Assembly: GCA_030536165.1 (NCBI GenBank)
Contig: JAUNQM010000047.1
Span: 1-11,319 of the forward strand
Source: Prevotellaceae bacterium
GTDB taxonomy: Bacteria > Bacteroidota > Bacteroidia > Bacteroidales > Bacteroidaceae
Reading direction: 5' to 3'
Length of the DNA stretch: 11,319 nucleotides
Under the pieces are notes generated by a model that had not been told where the DNA came from, searched no databases, and saw only the letters and a list, made by a program, of their open reading frames with translations. Position numbers and translations under genes: made by a program. Below, in pieces: positions 6,881 through 11,319 of this stretch. The first letter of the stretch is position 1. Each line of letters opens with the position of its first letter.

Positions 6881-8717
6881 AAATATTCATTTGACAATTT
6901 TTGCAATCGAACTCAAGTCGGAACCTGCGTCTGTCAGCAGATTCTAAGAATAGGGTAGGGCAGGCATGTGAACCTTGCTTGTGACACATTCCAAGCGACC
7001 ATCGTATGCAGTGCTTGCATTGCATTATTAGCTTTTCACCGTTTGGCTCAACTGACTCAAAGGCTGGCTCTACACTTTTTACGCCTTGATTCAAGTAGAA
7101 ATTGCGTGCTATTTCGTTGCTTACATTCGAGAGATATGAAAGCTCAGGAGTTAAGTAAGTCGAATCTGTTTTCTCTTGTAATCCATTTTGCTGGTTGGCT
7201 TGTCTAAGAGCTTGATTAGGAGCCTTCTCTGTCACCGTACAACCATTTAATGCGTCGCATGTTCTGCGTCTGAGGTCGGAGAGCAAACTTGATGGTATAA
7301 ACCAGTCGTCTTTCATCTCGACTTTGAAGTCACGACACTCATAAATGGTATTTCCAAGTTTCAGCAACTGCATACGTATATTAGGATATTGTGGCAGCCT
7401 TGCTCTTTCCTTCTTGCATTCTATGGTTTCGGTTGCAGTATGACCTGATTCATCAATCATTGTCAGAGAGAAACCTTTCTCTGTTTCAGCGAAGACCATA
7501 TCCACCAAAACTTTTCTCTTTGTTATAGCTGATGCAAGAATACGTTGGAACTCGGCATCATTGTTGCGATATAGCCTTGCACCTTCGTATATTCCCATTG
7601 GCATTTTGTGAGGATATATTCTGTTGCCTTCCACTTTATTAGCACGGAATCCTTCAAGTATTCCATTCTCGTTGATAAAGCATAGTCCATCTCCATTTGC
7701 GAATGAAGCAATGCCTGCCACATTGAAAGAATTTCTGCGTATTTCCTTAACGTCGCCTACGTATTCTCCCTTTGATTTAGGTGTGTTGAAATCGGCAACC
7801 TTGTCGGCCCTGCCGTAGAGAAAATAATTTGTATAACCGCGGTTGAACGTCTTGTTGAGGTTTGGCGTAAATTCGTATGTGCACCTGCCGTATGACGCTC
7901 TCTCCAGTCCTTCACAGTGTTCTATTATGCTATTTAACTTCTGACTGTAGGCCGCCGTGACGTTTTTCACGTAATCAGCATCTTTTAGCCTTCCTTCTAT
8001 CTTGAACGAAACAGCACCTGCCTTTATCAATTCTTCAAGGTTTTCAATTCTGTTCATGTCTTTTAGTGAAAGAAGGTATTTGTCTTTCTCCAGAAGTCTT
8101 CCGTCTCCGTCTGTCAGATTATACTGCATGCGACAGAACTGTGCACATTCGCCTCTGTTGGCGCTTCTGTTAAAGCAATACTGCGAAGCATAACATTGCC
8201 CTGAGTATGAAACGCAGAGGGCACCATGCACAAACACTTCGAGTTCAATGTCTGGTACGGCTTTGTGAATTGCTGATATTTCGGCAAGCGACAATTCTCT
8301 TGCAAGTACAACACGTGTGAAGCCAAGACTCTTGAGCCATGCCACTTTCTCTGGTGTACGGATGTCCATCTGGGTACTTGCATGCAATGGCGGGCAGTCA
8401 ATCTCTTTCGACAGTTCCACGAGTGCCATATCTTGAACGAGTATGGCATCTACATTTGCGTTTTTAAGTTCAGTCATCATGTCGATGGCTTCGTCTATTT
8501 CATCGTCATAGAGAATAGTATTGACGGTCACATACACTTTCGCACCAAATTGATGAGCATACTCGGTGAGTTCTCTGATGTCCTCCATTGAATTACCTGC
8601 AGCAGTCCTTGCCCCATGCTTTGGAGCACCAATATAAACAGCGTCAGCCCCATTGTCTATAGCCGCCTTACCACATTCTATGTTCTTTGCAGGTGATAAT
8701 AGTTCTATCTTTTTCAT
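6867..8717 (-). CDS. U32 family protein (peptidase U32 / RlhA-like, probable RNA hydroxylation factor)
   Basis: The 616-residue cytoplasmic protein begins with the typical U32 opening MKKIELLSPAKN. It carries the family signature around FVHGALCVSYSGQC (162-175), with further conserved cysteines at 191 and 195 (RSANRGECAQFC). Although the family is called peptidase U32, its best-studied E. coli members are needed for RNA hydroxylation: TrhP and TrhO act on tRNA, and RlhA on 23S rRNA C2501. Conserved cysteines probably hold an Fe-S cluster. The length and the domain after the U32 core (about 380-460, DUF3656-like) fit RlhA better than the shorter TrhP. The C-terminus adds a cysteine-rich tail: Cys567, 570, 578, 586, 605 and 608. 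The gene starts 12 bp after the ABC-F gene, with AGGAAA from the end of that gene as a possible ribosome site, and overlaps the next gene by 14 bp. Family assignment is secure; the RNA target is inferred. Confidence 0.88.
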   Translation of the reverse strand: MKKIELLSPAKNIECGKAAIDNGADAVYIGAPKHGARTAAGNSMEDIRELTEYAHQFGAKVYVTVNTILYDDEIDEAIDMMTELKNANVDAILVQDMALVELSKEIDCPPLHASTQMDIRTPEKVAWLKSLGFTRVVLARELSLAEISAIHKAVPDIELEVFVHGALCVSYSGQCYASQYCFNRSANRGECAQFCRMQYNLTDGDGRLLEKDKYLLSLKDMNRIENLEELIKAGAVSFKIEGRLKDADYVKNVTAAYSQKLNSIIEHCEGLERASYGRCTYEFTPNLNKTFNRGYTNYFLYGRADKVADFNTPKSKGEYVGDVKEIRRNSFNVAGIASFANGDGLCFINENGILEGFRANKVEGNRIYPHKMPMGIYEGARLYRNNDAEFQRILASAITKRKVLVDMVFAETEKGFSLTMIDESGHTATETIECKKERARLPQYPNIRMQLLKLGNTIYECRDFKVEMKDDWFIPSSLLSDLRRRTCDALNGCTVTEKAPNQALRQANQQNGLQEKTDSTYLTPELSYLSNVSNEIARNFYLNQGVKSVEPAFESVEPNGEKLIMQCKHCIRWSLGMCHKQGSHACPTLFLESADRRRFRLEFDCKNCQMNIYAEE

Positions 8718-8729
8718 ATTGTGAGTTTC

Positions 8730-10697
8730 CTAATTTCCTGAATTCCTAACTCCTTCTAATTTCTCTGAAAGTTCTTCCCATGTCTCCATCTCTTTATCGA
8801 GGGCAGACTTAACCGTAGCATACTCACTACAAAGTTCTATCTGCTGCGCTCCTTCAGGAGTACATAGTATGGCGTCGAGTTCCTTCAGCCTTGATTCCAT
8901 TTCTTCAATTCGCTTTTCACTCTCCTTGATTTGCTTCTCAAAGCGTGATATCTTCTTGTTCAGTTCCTTGCGCTCTTGATATGAAATCGTTGCAGAATTA
9001 TTGCTTGAACCATTTGAGTTACTTGTCGTCGGCTTTGCAGCTTGGCTCGTCAAAGAGCCATTAGCGCTGCTTGCTGCCAGCTCATTGAGCGATGAGATAT
9101 TCTTTGTCCGCAAGAAGTCATAGATACCTCCTATATGCTCACGAACCTTGCCACCGCCAAACTCAAACACTTTCGTCACAAGCCCGTCAAGGAATTCTCT
9201 GTCATGGCTGACCACTATCACGGTACCATCGAAAGCCTGTATTGCATTCTTCAGCACGTCTTTCGAATCCATATCGAGGTGGTTTGTTGGCTCATCGAGA
9301 ATAAGGAAGTTTACTGGTTCAAGCAGCAACTTTATCATGGCAAGACGACTCCTTTCTCCACCGCTCAGCACCTTTACCTTCTTGTCTGAAGCCTCGCCGC
9401 CAAACATGAATGCACCAAGAATGTCTTTTATTCTCAGACGTATTTCGCCTTTTGCCACATTGTCGATTGTCTCAAATACAGTAAGGTTTTCGTCAAGCAA
9501 TTGCGCTTGATTCTGGGCAAAGTAACCTATCTTTACGTTGTAGCCGAGTTTTAGATTGCCATCGAAAGGTATCTGATTCATAATGCACTTCACCAGAGTG
9601 GTCTTACCTTCGCCGTTTTTACCCACAAACGCAACCTTCTCTCCACGCTTTATGGTGAGGTTTACGTCTCCAAAAACAAGACGGTCGTATGTCTTTGCTA
9701 CGTCTTCGCAAATAAGCGGATAGTCGCCGCTCCTCATTGCAGGAGGGAATTTAAGGTTAAGTTTGCGATTATCTACAGCATCGATTTCAATCGGAACTAT
9801 CTTTGCCAACTGCTTAATCTTGCTCTGCACCTGAACAGCTTTCGTTGCCTGATAGCGGAATCTTTCTATAAAAGCTTTTGTGTCGGCAATCTCCTTTTGC
9901 TGATTTTCGTAGGCTCTTAATTGCTGCTCACGACGTTCTGCTCGCAGCACGACATACTCGTCGTACTTCACCTTGTAGTCGATAATCTTTCCACAGCTTA
10001 TCTCTAACGTGCGGTTTGTCACATTATTTATAAACGCACGGTCGTGGCTGACAATCATCACAGCTTTGGAACTTTGCGCAAGGAACTGCTCGAGCCATTG
10101 AATACTCTCTATGTCGAGATGGTTGGTAGGCTCATCCAAAAGTAATACATCTGGGTGCTTGAGCAGAATCTTTGCCAACTCGATTCTCATTCGCCATCCG
10201 CCCGAAAACTCTTTCGTTGGCCTGTCGAGGTCTGCCTGGGTAAAGCCAAGTCCCGTAAGAGTTCGCTCCATTTCAGCCTCATAACCTTCTGCCCCCATCA
10301 TCATATATTGTTCCTGCAAGGTCGTAAAACGCTGCACAAGTTGCAGATAATCCTCGCTTTCATAGTCTGTACGCTCTTGAAGTTGCTTGTTTAGCAACTC
10401 CACTTTTTTTGCCATCTGCTCTATATTGCTGAAAGCCTTGCGAGTCTCGTTGCGCACAGTTGTCTCGTCTTGAAGCCTCATCACTTGTGGCAGATAACCG
10501 ACAGTCTCGTCTGCCGACATGCTTACAGAACCACTTGTAGGCTGTTGCATTCCGGCAATAATCTTCATCAGCGTAGATTTCCCCACGCCGTTCTTTCCCA
10601 CAAGAGCTATACGGTCTTTGTTGTTCACCGAAAAACTTGCATCGCTGAATAACGGTTTTATGCTAAACTCAACTTTTAGATTCTCGACAGTTACCAT
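8730..10697 (-). CDS. ABC-F family ATPase, probable ribosome-associated translation factor
   Basis: This 655-residue protein has two ABC ATPase domains and no membrane segment, the hallmark of ABC-F proteins. These bind the ribosomal E site and act on the peptidyl-transferase centre. Domain 1 shows Walker A GKNGVGKS (34-41), signature SGGW (165-168), Walker B with catalytic Glu189 (LLLDEP) and His218. Domain 2 shows GKNGEGKT (359-366), SGGE (445-448), Glu469 and His498. The charged helical linker (about 240-310) is the P-site tRNA interaction motif. A Ser/Asn/Ala-rich spacer (about 535-572) leads to a C-terminal coiled coil (about 575-650) like that of Uup or YheS. All catalytic residues are intact. 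The length and SGGW signature favour a housekeeping YheS/Uup-like member over an antibiotic-resistance factor, but this cannot be settled here. It is the first gene of the probable three-gene operon. The ATG at 10697 opens directly on the first beta strand. Confidence 0.93.
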   Translation of the reverse strand: MVTVENLKVEFSIKPLFSDASFSVNNKDRIALVGKNGVGKSTLMKIIAGMQQPTSGSVSMSADETVGYLPQVMRLQDETTVRNETRKAFSNIEQMAKKVELLNKQLQERTDYESEDYLQLVQRFTTLQEQYMMMGAEGYEAEMERTLTGLGFTQADLDRPTKEFSGGWRMRIELAKILLKHPDVLLLDEPTNHLDIESIQWLEQFLAQSSKAVMIVSHDRAFINNVTNRTLEISCGKIIDYKVKYDEYVVLRAERREQQLRAYENQQKEIADTKAFIERFRYQATKAVQVQSKIKQLAKIVPIEIDAVDNRKLNLKFPPAMRSGDYPLICEDVAKTYDRLVFGDVNLTIKRGEKVAFVGKNGEGKTTLVKCIMNQIPFDGNLKLGYNVKIGYFAQNQAQLLDENLTVFETIDNVAKGEIRLRIKDILGAFMFGGEASDKKVKVLSGGERSRLAMIKLLLEPVNFLILDEPTNHLDMDSKDVLKNAIQAFDGTVIVVSHDREFLDGLVTKVFEFGGGKVREHIGGIYDFLRTKNISSLNELAASSANGSLTSQAAKPTTSNSNGSSNNSATISYQERKELNKKISRFEKQIKESEKRIEEMESRLKELDAILCTPEGAQQIELCSEYATVKSALDKEMETWEELSEKLEGVRNSGN

Positions 10698-10776
10698 ACA
10701 TTCACTTAAGTTTGCAGGTTTGCTATTGTACCCCCGCTTTATTTGAGAGTAGGTGAGGGTCGTCTTTTTCCGACTG

Positions 10777-10808
10777 CGAAGTTACTGCTTTTTTATGGAA
10801 TATGCAAA
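10777..10808 (-). promoter_or_regulatory. Probable promoter of the ABC-F / U32 / lipoprotein operon
   Basis: Read leftward, TTTG (10808-10805) is followed after 20 bp by TAACTTCG (10784-10777), one mismatch from the Bacteroidota -7 consensus TAnnTTTG. The implied start of transcription gives a leader of roughly 70 bases before the ATG at 10697. I found no short upstream reading frame or convincing attenuator hairpin in the leader. Confidence 0.55.
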
Positions 10809-10888
10809 TATCATTTCATTTAACGCTATAATTCAAAAAACAATCTTATTAACTTCCGCGAAAATAACTGGATGAATAACCAAAAACA

Positions 10889-10976
10889 TCTATATAAATG
10901 AGGTCTGTTTTCTATATTATTAGTGCCAAAAATCTATATTATCCCCCCCGAATATCTATATTATTTTTTGTGGGCC
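10889..10976. repeat. Four-copy array of a 10-bp box at exact 22-bp period
   Basis: The box TCTATATTAT starts at 10911, 10933 and 10955 without change, and at 10889 as TCTATATAAA (8 of 10). The 12-base intervals after each box are unrelated; one contains seven consecutive C (10943-10949). A constant period with variable intervals suggests protein-binding sites on one face of the helix (about two turns apart) rather than slippage products. The array lies about 80 bp upstream of the ABC-F promoter. Confidence 0.8.
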
Positions 10977-11008
10977 CACTGGGAAAAACCTGTGTTATGA
11001 TAATCACA
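10970..11008. repeat. Two adjacent palindromes beside the 22-bp array
   Basis: GTGGGCCCAC at 10970-10979 is a perfect 10-bp palindrome that begins inside the last interval of the array. Eleven bases later, TGTGTTAT (10991-10998) and ATAATCACA (11000-11008) form an inverted repeat around G10999 with one bulged T (11004). Either could be an operator half-site pair or part of an element end; no adjacent start codon settles it. Confidence 0.5.
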
Positions 11009-11142
11009 CGATACGCATAGGTATGACTGCTTTTCCTTTTACCTCAAACAATTTATTACCATATCGGTATCCCCTCCCCTCGTCATTGACTATTGTCTTC
11101 CTCTGTCGCGACTGACATTCTGTCTTCCTCCTTCGCACCTCG

Positions 11143-11207
11143 GCAATTCGAACAAGTTCGATTGCTCTCGGTTTGGCGTCGGTTCGGGATAGCCAAAGTA
11201 AACTTTG
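11143..11207. repeat. Cluster of three short inverted repeats
   Basis: GCAAT-T-CGAAC (11143-11153) pairs with GTTCGATTGC (11156-11165), with one bulged base. TTTGGC (11172-11177) pairs with GCCAAA (11192-11197). CAAAGT (11194-11199) pairs with ACTTTG (11202-11207), overlapping the previous one so that the two hairpins exclude each other. The first has CAAG at its tip, the same bases as in the loop of the hairpin at 11293-11307. Confidence 0.55.
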
Positions 11208-11231
11208 TCTCTCCTCTCGCTGCTCCATCGG

Positions 11232-11255
11232 TTGCGGGCTTGACCCGCAATCTCC
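11232..11255 (+). repeat. REP-like hairpin element, copy A
   Basis: TTGCGGG (11232-11238) and CCCGCAA (11244-11250) form a perfect 7-bp stem with loop CTTGA, followed by TCTCC. It aligns with copy B on the opposite strand through the same loop and the same ATCTCC tail. Palindromes of this general form recur in many bacterial genomes, so a dispersed repeat is likely. Confidence 0.6.
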
Positions 11256-11285
11256 TACGTTACGAGGAGTACTGTACTAAACGAT

Positions 11286-11314
11286 GGAGATCCTGAATCA
11301 AGTTCAGAATGACG
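11286..11314 (-). repeat. REP-like hairpin element, copy B (inverted relative to copy A)
   Basis: On the minus strand it reads CGTCATTCTGAA, then loop CTTGA, then TTCAGGATCTCC. In RNA of that strand the stem is 8 bp long, counting one U-G pair. Loop and tail equal those of copy A, whereas most stem bases differ on both sides in a pairing-preserving way. The element ends 5 bp before the window edge, so further copies may follow. Confidence 0.6.
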
Positions 11315-11319
11315 TAGGT

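Larger units (their letters stand above)
10698..11319. other. Gene-free, repeat- and palindrome-rich region at the right end
   Basis: No convincing protein gene is present in these 622 bases. From left to right they hold the leader and promoter of the ABC-F operon (to 10808), about 80 bases of plain A/T-rich sequence, the 22-bp-period array (10889-10976), two palindromes (10970-11008), a pyrimidine-rich + strand stretch (about 11029-11140), and a hairpin cluster that runs to the window edge (11143-11319). The composition changes sharply near 10970, from A/T-rich to mixed. Two short open frames here (11093-11296 on +, 11004-11228 on -) overlap each other and consist mostly of the palindromes. 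Confidence 0.7.

Noticed and set aside
10748..10775. Possible attenuator hairpin in the ABC-F leader (GTCG/CGAC)
   Set aside because: Only four pairs with a loose loop and no following U-run, so it is not distinguishable from chance.
10889..10976. Reading the 22-bp array as a CRISPR
   Set aside because: A 10-base box with 12-base intervals is far too short for CRISPR repeats and spacers, and there are no cas genes.
11004..11228. Open frame of 74 codons on the - strand at the right end
   Set aside because: It begins within the hairpin cluster at the edge of copy A and has very basic low-information content. Its last 18 codons look a little more protein-like, but nothing else supports a gene.
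11172..11260. Possible tRNA suggested by GGTTCGGGAT and several stems
   Set aside because: No seven-base acceptor stem, anticodon arm and T arm fit together at tRNA spacing.
11093..11296. Open frame of 67 codons on the + strand at the right end
   Set aside because: It consists largely of the palindromes, overlaps an open frame on the other strand, and has no ribosome site or recognisable domain.

Overview
The window looks like a chromosomal segment of a Bacteroidota bacterium, most likely a Prevotella-like member of the Bacteroidales. Three things point there: upstream sites of the Bacteroidota sigma type (TTTG around -33 and TAnnTTTG around -7), start codons preceded by A/T-rich rather than strong Shine-Dalgarno sequence, and the gene content. 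The genus is an inference from style, not from a search.

Layout. Two genes run rightward at the left end: an NhaC-type Na+/H+ antiporter (44-1477) and, 41 bp later, a large secreted glycoside hydrolase family 2 enzyme carrying a discoidin-like (F5/8 type C) domain (1519-4542). A strong hairpin usable in both directions (4556-4590) separates them from a long leftward block. Read in its own direction, that block is an ABC-F ATPase (10697-8730), a U32 family protein with RlhA-like architecture (8717-6867), a predicted lipoprotein with five membrane segments (6880-5939), and phosphoglycerate kinase pgk (5859-4612). The first three are tightly packed (12 bp gap, then 14 bp overlap) and look like one operon with a promoter near 10777-10808. 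pgk has its own promoter at 5899-5927.

Functionally, the first two genes of the leftward operon both point at the ribosome. ABC-F proteins reach toward the peptidyl-transferase centre, and the U32/DUF3656 protein resembles the E. coli factor needed to hydroxylate a 23S rRNA base in that same centre. The third product is an unnamed envelope protein. The rightward pair is a transport and glycan-degradation pair with no obvious shared pathway.

The right end (10698-11319) holds no convincing gene but is full of structure. It has a four-copy array of a 10-bp box at an exact 22-bp period (10889-10976), then palindromes (10970-11008), then a dense cluster of hairpins (11143-11319). In that cluster two oppositely oriented elements share loop and tail but have different, mutually compensating stems. 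This is the least explained part of the window. No CRISPR array, transposase, rRNA or tRNA was seen.
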